Source: Cichorium intybus (lineage: Eukaryota; Streptophyta; Magnoliopsida; Asterales; Asteraceae). Taken from it: DNA of 64,000 bases. This document shows positions 11,490-22,051 of this stretch, piece by piece. Numbering within the stretch: position 1 is the first letter of the stretch; each line of letters starts with the position of its first letter. The stretch is taken from NCBI GenBank assembly GCA_023525715.1, contig CM042013.1, forward strand, positions 83,936,494 to 84,000,493. The letters run 5' to 3'. Both the position numbers and the translations under genes were made by a program. The notes below the pieces were generated by a model. The model was not told where the DNA came from and did no database searches. It saw only the letters and a list, made by a program, of their open reading frames with translations.

Positions 11490-11877
11490 TCGCGACGCGA
11501 CGAAGTCCATTGTCGCGACGCGAAGCCTTCAACGCGAGACAGAAGGCATGGTCACGACTTGAAGAAGAGCAAAGACAGAAGACCAAAAACCTACAGCGAT
11601 CGCGACGCGACAGCAAGGGTGGTCGCGACGCGAAGACCACCATCGCGAAGCTCCAACGTGACACCACCAACTTTCTAATCGCGAGTCTACCAACACACCA
11701 TCATTCGCGACGCGACCAAAAGCAAACGCGACCAAAAGGAATCGCGACGAAAAGCTCGACATACCAGCGAAGACGCACTGACCCGACAAAAAGCGCACCG
11801 ACCACCAGCTACGGACCTTCGCGACGCGACGGACCATACGGTCGCGACGCGAGCACTGTAGCTCAGCAGTATAAATA
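11490..11877 (+). promoter_or_regulatory. TCGCGACGCGA array and TATA box in F's LTR
   Basis: Seven copies of an 11-bp CG-rich string. Three pairs are spaced exactly 23 bp start to start (11490/11513, 11600/11623, 11819/11842), with groups about 105-114 bp apart. The last copy ends 17 bp before TATAAATA (11870). The arrangement looks like a proximal enhancer. The same array recurs at 16270-16657 in the 3' LTR. The binding factor is unknown. Confidence 0.5.
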
Positions 11878-12058
11878 AGAAGCTCACCTCTTGCCATTCT
11901 TGTGCAGAAAATAACTTACACCACACATACCCATTCAAGCACCAATATTATCCTACGTCCAAAGAGCAAGAAAACCTGCCAAAACGCTCAAGAAAACTCT
12001 TTTCAAACAAAGAAAATCCACGTCCAAACAAACATCGAACAAAACCGCTACACCCATA

Positions 12059-12213
12059 CTCTACCCGACACCAAACAAAACCTCTACCCAACACCAAACA
12101 AAACCTCTACCCAACACCATACAAAACCTCTACCCGACACCAAACAAAACCTCTACCCGACACCAAACAAAACCTCTACCCGACACCAAACAAAACCTCT
12201 ACCCGACACCAAA
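12059..12213 (+). repeat. Seven-copy 23-bp tandem repeat in F's LTR
   Basis: The unit CTCTACCCGACACCAAACAA plus AAC recurs with a strict 23-bp period at 12059, 12082, 12105, 12128, 12151, 12174 and 12197, with only one- or two-base changes. It lies downstream of the TATA box, so it is probably in the transcribed leader. The second copy is at 16839-16993. Confidence 0.9.
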
Positions 12214-12848
12214 CTTCAAACCTCTAAAGAACCTCAACCCGAATACCAAACTACAAAACCTACACACCCACTACCAAATACATACACGAAAACTAAACCA
12301 CAAAAACCCCGTGCATCTCAATTAAACCGACACCAAAAACCCATTTCACCAAACACCAAAAACTACCAAACCTCATCCTACCGTAAAGAACGAGAATCGA
12401 CGCTTCAAAGAAAACGCCATCTTCATCAGCTATCGATAAGTTCTTTTGAAATTATTTGTGTCGTTATTGATTTATTCAAACTGTTATAAATCAACTGTAC
12501 CAAATATCCAATACATCCGAATTGAACCTTGACAACGAAAACATATGAGGACTGTATTTAACCGAGACATCTAACTTCTAACTTCTAACTTCTAACCTTT
12601 TTATTTATTGTAAAAACACTTTATCGTTGATAATGGCGTTTATTACATCTAACCTCTAACTTCTAACATTTACTTTATTTACCGCTTTCTGTCTATTTAA
12701 ATACTGTCTAGTTTAGTTTTACCACTTTATATTTATTCCGCAACTTTTATTTATTCCGCATATTATAGACAAAATACATATCTGTCACACAGTAATCGGC
12801 TTAAAAACCTTACTCGTGGAGATCGATCGTCGTATTATTTTCAACAAT

Positions 12849-12860
12849 TGGTATCAGAGC
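12849..12860 (+). promoter_or_regulatory. Primer-binding site of element F
   Basis: TGGTATCAGAGC, complementary to the 3' end of initiator tRNA-Met, lies two bases after the 5' LTR. This is the standard copia primer site. Confidence 0.9.
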
Positions 12861-13068
12861 TCGTGTGATTTAGTCTGAAATTTTTGTCGAAAACTTTATT
12901 TGTGTAGCGTTTTTATAACCAACCAATAAGTTTTCCTTAAAAATTTCATTTTAATATCACTTGTTCAAAATCCTTTCAAAAAAAAAATAATAATAAAAAA
13001 AAAATTTAAAAATTAAAAAAAAAAATTAAAATCTTAAAATTTTCAAAAAAAAAAAAAACAACCCAAAA

Positions 13069-14283
13069 ATGTCTTCCACAACCTACTCAAGAGCTCCATA
13101 TGTCATCGATCAGGTATGGTCTATGATCTCAGAAATCGGTCTTTCAAGAACACCATTTGAGTCCCACATGACTAAGATTGAGAACAGTTTGAAAGCTGAT
13201 CTCAAACTATATCATGACACAATAGTCAAATCTGATATCTACAAATCTGAATTACAAACCTTGCAACTCAGATTTGGAGAATCAACAAAGACTAGAGACA
13301 AACTTGAAAGAGACGTCGAACGAAAATCAGAAGAATATAATCACGTCTTAGATCAATTAAATGAAGCTCTAAAACAAAAAAAGGACTTGGAAATAAAAAA
13401 TCAATCTGTTTTTCCATCTGAAATAAAAGATGCCTTAGAAATAGAAGTCCTTCAGTTAAAACTAAAAATTCAAGATTTAACTGACATAAACTCTAGTTTG
13501 ATTCTGAAATTAGATGATTTTTCAAAACAAATCAAACTTCTTGAATCCGAGAATCAAAGATTTCAAGGAAAACTGGATTCTATCAATCTTGCTAGAAAGC
13601 TAAGTGATGATATTTTCATCAAAGCAACATCCTTAGGATCTGGCAAAATCGATACGAATTACAGACCTGGATTAGGAAGAGAATCCTTCGAAATCGAACA
13701 AGCCAAACAAGAAACCAGGACAAATAGTGAAAACTCTGAATCAACTCTAACAGATCCATCCACATCTGTTAATGAGGAAAATTCAGACGACGAAACAGTT
13801 ATCAACTGTAATCCAGATGATACTGATTTCAGGGTTTCCAAAAGATTTTTCACTAATAGGTCTTCAACCCACCAAATCCAAATTACCAACCAAAACTCCT
13901 TTTACAAGAAAGGCAGTACCTCTAAACCTATTGATCTTCAAAAGGAACAAGGCAAGCCCAAAGTTTTCAAACAAACCCAAAAGAAACCTTTGAAACCAAC
14001 CTCCTTGCCACAAAAACAAAAATATTTTCAAAACCATCCTCATCCCAAAAACAAAGAAAGCTTATCAGACAAGTCATTACATAAAGGATACCTTTCACAC
14101 AATCAGAAATCTTTTCAAATGACAGGTTTTCAAAAACAAATCTTAAATTGGGAAAATCTGATAAGTCAAATCAAGCCTCAACCACTTCGTCCAATTAACA
14201 GAAACCATAATGATTTCAAATCACCGAAAACCATTAACAAATCAGGACCCACCATGGTTTGGGTACCTAAACTTTCTGTCTAA
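13069..14283 (+). CDS. Gag-derived coiled-coil protein of element F (404 aa)
   Basis: The only long intact ORF in F. It starts at the first ATG after an A-rich leader (aaaaatgtc) and ends at a TAA. Residues about 30-190 are Leu/Lys/Glu-rich with heptad character (e.g. 'LQLRFGESTKTRDKLERD', 'LQLKLKIQDLTDINSS'), a probable long coiled coil. The C-terminal half is Ser/Asn/Gln/Lys-rich and disordered-looking, and ends 'GPTMVWVPKLSV'. That ending matches the region just before protease in SIRE-like copia polyproteins. The usual N-terminal gag domain and CCHC zinc knuckle are absent. It may retain self-assembly or RNA-packaging ability, but that is inference. The ORF is undamaged, in keeping with the identical LTRs. 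Confidence 0.65.
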   Translation: MSSTTYSRAPYVIDQVWSMISEIGLSRTPFESHMTKIENSLKADLKLYHDTIVKSDIYKSELQTLQLRFGESTKTRDKLERDVERKSEEYNHVLDQLNEALKQKKDLEIKNQSVFPSEIKDALEIEVLQLKLKIQDLTDINSSLILKLDDFSKQIKLLESENQRFQGKLDSINLARKLSDDIFIKATSLGSGKIDTNYRPGLGRESFEIEQAKQETRTNSENSESTLTDPSTSVNEENSDDETVINCNPDDTDFRVSKRFFTNRSSTHQIQITNQNSFYKKGSTSKPIDLQKEQGKPKVFKQTQKKPLKPTSLPQKQKYFQNHPHPKNKESLSDKSLHKGYLSHNQKSFQMTGFQKQILNWENLISQIKPQPLRPINRNHNDFKSPKTINKSGPTMVWVPKLSV

Positions 14284-14733
14284 TTGCAGGTACTTTGTGC
14301 TGGAGAGCCCAAGGATGATACATGGTATATCGATAGTGGCCGTTCCAAGCATATGACAGGAAACCAGAGATTTCTACAAGACTTCAAACCCACACTACCT
14401 CCGATGCAGAAACTTCACAATCAAACCAAAATGATGCGGATCCAGTCGAGGGGGAACCACCAAAACCATAATTCTCCTAAAACACCCCAATCCACCTGTC
14501 CAAATGATCCCAATGCATCATTTATGGGAGAACCACCAAAACCAAATTCCTCTCTAAAACAATCCCAATCTACCTATCCAAATAATCCCAGTGCATCATT
14601 TATGGGGGAACTCTCGTTACCCCATTCTCACCCCCAAACCAAAATTTACCAAAAACATTCAAATAACCAAATTTTTCAAAAACATCCACATAATCAAAAA
14701 TCACAAAAATTGAATAAAGTTTTATCCTTTTAA
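14284..14733 (+). pseudogene. Copia protease stub (element F)
   Basis: In the same frame as the upstream ORF, directly after its TAA. It reads 'LCAGEPKDDTWYIDSG' followed by 'SKHMTGNQRFL', the copia protease active-site region. The residue after DSG is Arg, where Cys or Ala is usual, which would probably not support normal activity. After about 40 residues the homology ends and two imperfect repeats ('SFMGEPPKPNSS', 'SFMGELSLPHSH') follow up to a stop. The remainder of pol is missing. The gag-protease join is interrupted by one stop codon; there is no sign of a frameshift. Confidence 0.6.
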
Positions 14734-16062
14734 AAGCTTTTATAAAACCATGTGATTAACATCTTCTTGACTAAATTTTCAGATACTTATGCTCGATGAA
14801 TGTTCTCAGTTTATTGATTCTTAAATTAAAGAGAAGGTTCAAATTTCAAACATTTGTGTTATGTACATTCTCCTATTCTCTTTGAATGTATTTCAATTAT
14901 AACGATTTTATCAATTAAGGGACATAAGATCAGGAGATTCAGATGAAAACCAAACCCATGTGAGAAATTGTGCCTCGTCTTTAACTGCTAAGTGGAATTC
15001 ATTTCTGTGAGCAAAGATGTTTTCATTATGACTTATAGGATTTATACTCTTATACCGTGATGCTAGTCTCATTTTTGCTTAGATATCAAAATGACCAGGG
15101 ACGATACTTTCATTTCCTTATATATTAGACAAACTGTCTATTATATCACCTATCCCTATCCTCAATCAAACCACTTCAAAGAAAAGATTTATCATCTTGC
15201 ATAACGAATCTGACAATCGAAGAAACGCAAAGTCATATCCAACAAATACTGTCAACAAATCACATTTGGTAACCACATCAGATATCTTTTACACAAAAGG
15301 TATTCGCACAAATCAAGAAAAGCTAAAGACAAAGGTGAACACCTCACCAAAGAAAAAGAAGATTTACAACAACAATCCATCAAGACAGACATCTCTCAAA
15401 ACTTTCCAAACAAACAGATTCTCAAAAAAAAAACCGAAGATTTACCGGGATACTGTAGCCTTCATAATTGAATATTCTTAGTTGCAAACTGCACTATGAA
15501 TATTTCTAAACCCCACTACATGTATTTCCCGACGAAGAGAAAGTGAACATCAATGGCATGAATGAAGAAACCCACTGAGTAATGCCGAAACCAGTCTTAT
15601 GTGATTGATTATCTAATATGAAGACCAAGTGACTAAAGTATATAGGTATAAATCCACATTAAGCATAAGTCAACACCTTCAAACTGAGAGATATCACTCA
15701 TCTTTAGTGATTATACACCCGTTCTGCACCCAGAACAAACAAACACCTCAGTCAAGTGTGAGATATACCTATGAGAAGTTCATCTGAATCGACCTATTAA
15801 GATCACTTGTCGTCTTTATAAATGTTATAAAATCTTAAGGAATATTATGAAAGTACATATACAAAAACCTTTTGATAATTGAACATGAAACCTTGATTCA
15901 GAAACAAATATTCTTGACAAACATTTTTCAAAACATAAGTAAAATCTAGTCACACTTTTTCAAAACAAGTGATATGGTTTTATAAATGTCTTATCCAAAC
16001 TTCAAGAACTTTCAATCAAACATTCTTCTCCTCATTTCATTAATGATCACATAGGGGGAAAT
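14734..16062 (+). other. Non-coding interior of element F with polypurine tract
   Basis: AT-rich, with no recognisable domain. A 94-codon frame at 15197-15481 is Lys/Asn/Thr-rich and unconvincing. The stretch ends 'cacatagggggaaat' immediately before the 3' LTR; AGGGGGAAA is a good plus-strand priming tract. Confidence 0.7.
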
Positions 16063-17626
16063 TGTTGAATAATGTTTTTATGTATTTATGTGACCATCAC
16101 TGAAATAAGTCGAAATGTTTTTATTAACAGTTTATTTCAGATTGCGTGAATTCGAGATCAAAAACAAGAATAAATCAAGACCCGAGAAACTTTGAGAAAA
16201 CATCCAAACCTGAGGAAGTAACGCTACAAACCAAAGAGCAAAATACAAAATATCAAACTGCTACAGCGCTCGCGACGCGACGAAGTCCATTGTCGCGACG
16301 CGAAGCCTTCAACGCGAGACAGAAGGCATGGTCACGACTTGAAGAAGAGCAAAGACAGAAGACCAAAAACCTACAGCGATCGCGACGCGACAGCAAGGGT
16401 GGTCGCGACGCGAAGACCACCATCGCGAAGCTCCAACGTGACACCACCAACTTTCTAATCGCGAGTCTACCAACACACCATCATTCGCGACGCGACCAAA
16501 AGCAAACGCGACCAAAAGGAATCGCGACGAAAAGCTCGACATACCAGCGAAGACGCACTGACCCGACAAAAAGCGCACCGACCACCAGCTACGGACCTTC
16601 GCGACGCGACGGACCATACGGTCGCGACGCGAGCACTGTAGCTCAGCAGTATAAATAAGAAGCTCACCTCTTGCCATTCTTGTGCAGAAAATAACTTACA
16701 CCACACATACCCATTCAAGCACCAATATTATCCTACGTCCAAAGAGCAAGAAAACCTGCCAAAACGCTCAAGAAAACTCTTTTCAAACAAAGAAAATCCA
16801 CGTCCAAACAAACATCGAACAAAACCGCTACACCCATACTCTACCCGACACCAAACAAAACCTCTACCCAACACCAAACAAAACCTCTACCCAACACCAT
16901 ACAAAACCTCTACCCGACACCAAACAAAACCTCTACCCGACACCAAACAAAACCTCTACCCGACACCAAACAAAACCTCTACCCGACACCAAACTTCAAA
17001 CCTCTAAAGAACCTCAACCCGAATACCAAACTACAAAACCTACACACCCACTACCAAATACATACACGAAAACTAAACCACAAAAACCCCGTGCATCTCA
17101 ATTAAACCGACACCAAAAACCCATTTCACCAAACACCAAAAACTACCAAACCTCATCCTACCGTAAAGAACGAGAATCGACGCTTCAAAGAAAACGCCAT
17201 CTTCATCAGCTATCGATAAGTTCTTTTGAAATTATTTGTGTCGTTATTGATTTATTCAAACTGTTATAAATCAACTGTACCAAATATCCAATACATCCGA
17301 ATTGAACCTTGACAACGAAAACATATGAGGACTGTATTTAACCGAGACATCTAACTTCTAACTTCTAACTTCTAACCTTTTTATTTATTGTAAAAACACT
17401 TTATCGTTGATAATGGCGTTTATTACATCTAACCTCTAACTTCTAACATTTACTTTATTTACCGCTTTCTGTCTATTTAAATACTGTCTAGTTTAGTTTT
17501 ACCACTTTATATTTATTCCGCAACTTTTATTTATTCCGCATATTATAGACAAAATACATATCTGTCACACAGTAATCGGCTTAAAAACCTTACTCGTGGA
17601 GATCGATCGTCGTATTATTTTCAACA
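16063..17626 (+). repeat. 3' LTR of element F
   Basis: Same length and, by eye, same sequence as 11283-12846. It ends TTTTCAACA followed by the target duplication GGTCG. Confidence 0.95.
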
Positions 17627-18335
17627 GGTCGTACTCTTGAAAGCAAGTAGTAATTCAAGACTGTCATGAATGTCAGTAGATTGCCCATAGTGATTGGATA
17701 TGGCATAGTGATTGCGACTAACACTCATGAGTACTTGGTAGAGATTCAAGTATTGGAACAACCCGCACCTAGAGATGCTTCATGGATTTAGTCATGAGTA
17801 ATCTAGGATGATAATGTCTTTTATTCTTCAAACCAAGATACATGAGGGATTTGTACTCTGATTCTGTCATACATCGACTTTCTTAAACGCTGTCCGTAAC
17901 TGGTATTTATAAAGGGAATGTTCAGGTATGATATGATGAAGTAGGTAGAGACTATGTAGTCAAAGTCTATCTGTTCCTTCTGCCATAACTAGGAGAAGCG
18001 ATATCCGTGGGCCCCTCGATGATTTGTTGTTGACACCAAAATGCTCGGTCGGGCTCTGACTAGATCGATGTGTTCGATTAAGTAGTCTGATTTGGTCATC
18101 ATAAATCTCTATCTGGAAATAGAATTTTAAACTTCTAGGATTGACCCTTATCCATGTACCAAGTTTATAAATGGATATCTTGTAGAACATGAGGATAATT
18201 GATCTCTTATCTGAGAGTCCTTTCGTGATCATAGTTTGATCAGAGTTCAGCAGTTACATTGGATGTTACACTCTCTGCGTATTCTCTGAAAGTATCGGAC
18301 CACATTGAAGTTGACAACATGTCCAAGTGGGAGAC
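17627..18335 (+). pseudogene. Element E, region between pol and 3' LTR
   Basis: Continuation of 8847-11282 after removal of F. It contains 'caagtagtaattcaagactgtcatgaatg', which on the opposite strand resembles the post-pol region of copia B (around 31040-31060). It ends with the purine tract AAGTGGGAGAC at the LTR start. No coding frame. Confidence 0.6.
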
Positions 18336-19036
18336 TGTTGGATATATGTCCAGGTCATCAACTGTGGTGATGTTTCTAATAATAGCAGTGTCCTATTTGG
18401 GTTGCCCTCATGACCCAGTAAAAACAATTAGTAGCAGAAATAAAGATGATTGATCAGTTTATTAATTAATTGAGAAATAAATTAATCAAAAGCTGGATCA
18501 AGAATTAATTGATAAAATTAATTCATAAGTTAATTTATAAGAATTAATTAAAGGGTTAAATTGTAATTAATTAATAGTTTAATTAATATAACAAGTCCAT
18601 GGGTGCGGCAGCCAAAAGGCTCCAAAGTTTGAAACCCTAGGGAGCCTTGCACTATAAATAGAGGCCTTGGGGTAACACCTAAAGGCATCCGAAAACCCTT
18701 GAGTGTGTCGCCACCCTCAAGAAACCCTCCCCTCTCCCTCTTTTTCGATTTCCTATAACCTTCCAAGGGTTTCTGGGTCGATTTCCACAAGGCTTGGAAG
18801 TTTCTGTCTGCTTGTTCTTCTGGTGTCCTTGGGTGTGAATCAATAGAGGGATTCTAGTTTAGATCTTTAAAATCCAACCACAAAGGTATGATCGATTTTC
18901 ATGTTTTGCTGGTGCAACTGTTATGAACATAGGATCTTGTTATGAACATGTTATGACATTGCTCAGTTTATGGGATTTAATCTGTTTTGTCTTCCGCTGC
19001 GTGTATGATTAGTGTTAATCTATGTAAATCCCAACA
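18336..19036 (+). repeat. 3' LTR of copia element E (701 bp)
   Basis: Begins TGTTGGATATATGTCC after AAGTGGGAGAC and ends AATCCCAACA. It has TATAAATA at 18653-18660 preceded by 'ccctagggagccttgcac'. The ends form the TGTTGG/CCAACA inverted pair typical of copia. No second copy is seen in the window. Confidence 0.8.
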
Positions 19037-21392
19037 TAAATGATCATGACACTAAAGAAATCAAACTCTTGAGTCCTTCTGTGAAGAAAATAGCATTCTT
19101 TAAAATTTCTCAGCTGTTAGAACTCCTTAATAAAACGGTGTTGCTGAAAGAAGGAATTGAAAGTTAATTGAAGCTGGAGGAACCATGGTGGTTGATGCTG
19201 GTCTTCCTCTCACATTCTGGCTGAGGTTGTCAACACTGCATGTTACACTCAAAATAGATCCATCATTGTTAAGAGGCATGGTAAGACAACATACGAGATG
19301 CTAAAAGGTCATAAACCCGATATCTCTTACTTTCACACTTTTGGTTGTGCATGTTTTATTTTAAGACAGGGTGAGCAGCAGTCTAAGTTTGAAGTGAAAT
19401 CTTACGATGGCATATTTTTGGAATACTCTTCAGTATCAATAGCTTTCAGAGTTTTCAATGTGTCTAAGAGGAAAGTGATTGAATCTATTCATGTTTGCTT
19501 CGATGAATCCACCTTTCCCATCAGCATGAAATTCATGAACCCTCTATCTTAAGAACTCCTCTCTCCCATCTCATCTACAGCTCTTGATTCTCCTCCATTT
19601 CCTAAAATTCCCTCTCCAATCAAACCCATTGTCTCTCCATCCACTGAAAACCCTTCAATCACTGATCCTTCCCCATCTTCCGATACAACTGTTGAACCTG
19701 AACCATAAATGATAGACTCTGATTTCGATGGTGCTGATGAAGACACTGAGTCAAGCATTCCTCCCCTTCAAAACGTCAAGGATCATCTTGTTTCTCAAGT
19801 CATTGGGGATGTGTCCTCAGGGGTTCGTACTAGAAAACAAGTCACCATCAACTTCTGTTTCTATGTAAATTATGTCTTCCTTATCGAACCCAAGAAATTT
19901 GATGACGCTCTGAAAGATGCTGACTGGATTAAAGCAATGCCAGACAAGCTGCATGAATTTCAAAGACATAAGGTGTGGACCCTCGTTCCTCGACCTTAGG
20001 GCAAGACAATTGTTGGAACTTGCTGGGTGTTTCATAACAAGAAGGATGAAGATGGAATCGTTGTCAGAAAGAATGCTAGGCTAGTTACTCAAGGCTTCAC
20101 TCAAATGGAAGGTCTTGACTACGATGAAACTTTTACCCCTGTAGCACGTCTTGAAGCCACCCGACTCTTCTTAGCCTATGCCTCCTTCATGGAGTTTAAA
20201 TTATACAAGGTGGATGTCAAGACAGCTTTTCTCCATAGAGATCTTCCTCAAGAAGTGTATCTTATACATCCCCCTGGCTTTCAAAATGTGGAATTTCTAG
20301 ATCATGTGTTTCGTTTGGATATAGTCGTGTATGGACTAAAACAGGCTCCCAGGGCTTGGTATGACACGCTGACTGCTTATCTGCTTGAAAAAGGATATAG
20401 ACGAGGTGCGATTGATAACACCCTATTCATCAAGAAATCAGGGGATGACTTAATTCTTTCTCAAGTCTACGTAGATGATATCATCTTTGGTTCGACTAAT
20501 GATAAGTTGAGTGAAGAGTTTGTTGTTGTAATGTCATCCAAGTTCGAAATGAGCATGATAGGGAGTTATCATTCTTTCTGGGTCTCGAAGTAACAAAATA
20601 TTCTCAGGGCATCTTTATCAATCAGAGCAAGTACATATTCGACATGATGAAAAAGTTCTCATTTGCTAATTGTAAACCAACCAAGACTCCCATGAGAACT
20701 TCTCTCCATCTTTCAGCTGATCTATCAGGCGTTGATGTAAATGCCTCTCTCTATAGAGGCATGATTGGTTCCTTGATATATCTCACTTCTAGTCGCCCTG
20801 ACATTATGTTTGCCACCAGCATGTGTGTTAGATTTCAAGCCTGTCCAAAGGAGTCTCATCTAAAAAGTTTTGAAAATAATCTTTCACTATCTCAAGCACA
20901 CCCCCTCTCTTGGGCTTTGGTATCCCAGTGATTCAAGTTTTGACTTAGTTGGTTTTACTGACTCTGACTTTGCGGGATGTTTGTTAGACCGTAAAAGCAC
21001 TTCAGGAGGATGTCAGCTGCTGGGAAACCGTCTGATCAGTTGGTCAAGTAAGAAACAAGCATCAGTGGCCTGCTCAACTATTGAAGCGGAATATGTTGCT
21101 GCTGGAAGGTATTGTACCCAAGTTCTCTAGCTTCAAAATCAGCTCATAGACTATGGGTTCTTCCTCACTAAGACTCCCATCTGCTGTGACAACATAAGTG
21201 CTATTCTCATATCTCAAAATCCAGTTCAGCACTCAAAGACCAAGCATATTGATATCAGACATTATTCAAAAGGAAAAGATTGAGTTGATGTACATTCCTA
21301 CTGATCAGCAACTTGCTAATATCTTCACAAAGCCCCTGGATAAACAGAAACTGATGTTTTTCATTGGTGAATTAGGGATGATTTCTAAGTAA
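19037..21392 (+). pseudogene. pol: SIRE-like copia pol (element G), integrase to RNase H
   Basis: Domains in order on the plus strand: integrase core end around 19090-19200, reading 'NFSAVRTP' then 'NGVAER' with stops; integrase C-terminal part 19298-19552 ('YFHTFGCACFIL'); a linker; RT 20027-20593 with 'LDYDETFTPVARLEATR', 'VDVKTAFLHRDLP' and the active site 'VYVDDIIFGSTN'; then 20644-20931; RNase H 20870-21130 ('GFTDSDFAGCLLDRKSTSGG', 'STIEAEYVAAG'); tail 21198-21392 ('QLANIFTKPLDKQK'). Several stops and frameshifts make it dead. Motif style suggests the SIRE/Maximus lineage of copia. The 5' part was displaced by element E. The env-like ORF that belongs downstream is found at 42715 and 51821. 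Confidence 0.85.
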
Positions 21393-21458
21393 TTGCCCTT
21401 TGATTTTTTTTTATACTTAAAACGTTCATGATTTTCACTTCTTTCAAATAAAAGTTAT

Positions 21459-22051
21459 TACATTTCCGAACGTTTAAAGTACTCCCAAACTGATGGGTTT
21501 CCAAAGGTACATTTTTGTCTGATTCTCAGCTCATTCTGCTCAAAAAGAACTTGCTCCCGTGTTGCATCCAACTTAACCAAATACTTCTGATGCTTCGTTA
21601 TTTGCTCCAAAAATCCTAGCCATCATCCTGTACGATACCAACCTTCCACAAGATTCCCAACCTTGAAGTCCACTACCACCACTAGAGGTACCGGTCGCAG
21701 CACTCCCCATGGCAACTCCTCACACATTGGCCTATTAGTTTCAGTGTCTCTGATAGTTTCAAATCGAACTATATATCTCTCACTGGACACTCCAATCAAC
21801 ACTCTTCCATACCAGAAATTCACTTCTACCTGCTGACCACGTTGATATGCCATTCTTGTTTTTATTTTTGTATATTCAAACTTCCGTCAAATAAATTCAG
21901 TTCTAGCATCTCTGATAGTTGCAAATTGAACTATATATCTCTCCCTGGACACTCCAATCAACACTCCTCCATACCATGACCCTTTCAGCTCTCCGTCCAA
22001 GAAATTCACTTCTACCTGCTAACCACGTTGATATGTCATTCTTGTTTTTCT
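21459..22051 (-). pseudogene. Agenet-domain protein gene remnant with duplicated start segment
   Basis: On the minus strand 21853-21459 reads 'MAYQRGQQVEVNFWYGRVLI', 'ELPWGVLRPVP', 'DFKVGNLVEGWYRTG', a TGA where Trp is expected, then 'WLGFLEQITKHQKYLVKLD' and on to a TAA. This pattern (a basic Tudor-like repeat, then RPVP, then FKVGDLVE..WY) is that of plant Agenet/DUF724 proteins, which bind chromatin or RNA-related ligands. A second, partial copy of the start lies upstream at 22051-21893 ('VNFLDGELKGSWYGG...'). It still has the eight residues missing from the first copy. On the minus strand a TATAAATAG lies about 50 bp before the upper start (near 22105). It is a host-gene fragment sitting antisense inside retroelement sequence. 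Confidence 0.6.

Larger units (their letters stand above)
11283..12846 (+). repeat. 5' LTR of element F
   Basis: Begins TGTTGAATAATG and ends TTTTCAACA. U3 carries seven copies of TCGCGACGCGA (starts 11490, 11513, 11600, 11623, 11705, 11819, 11842), TATAAATA at 11870-11877, and a downstream array of a 23-bp repeat. The CG sites look undecayed. Confidence 0.95.
11283..17626 (+). mobile_element. Element F: young non-autonomous copia-type LTR retrotransposon
   Basis: Full-length unit of 6344 bp. LTRs at 11283-12846 and 16063-17626 are both 1564 bp and I found no difference between them; every ORF in one recurs at exactly +4780 in the other. A perfect 5-bp target duplication GGTCG flanks it (11278-11282 and 17627-17631). 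A TGGTATCAGAGC primer-binding site and an AGGGGGAAATTG purine tract are present. The 3.2-kb interior holds one 404-codon gag-like ORF and a stub of the protease, but no integrase, RT or RNase H. It must have been mobilised by an autonomous relative, very recently. Confidence 0.9.

Noticed and set aside
12059..12213. Possible CRISPR-like array
   Set aside because: Units are contiguous, with no unique spacers, in a plant retrotransposon LTR.
11366..12489. 170- and 195-codon frames in F's LTR (and their copies at 16146-17269)
   Set aside because: Their open state follows from CG-rich boxes and the 23-bp repeat; composition is driven by the DNA repeat and they lie in promoter and leader positions of an LTR.
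14281..14290. Programmed readthrough of the TAA between gag-like ORF and protease in F
   Set aside because: The downstream protease is truncated and its active-site loop altered, so there is no reason to expect a selected readthrough signal.
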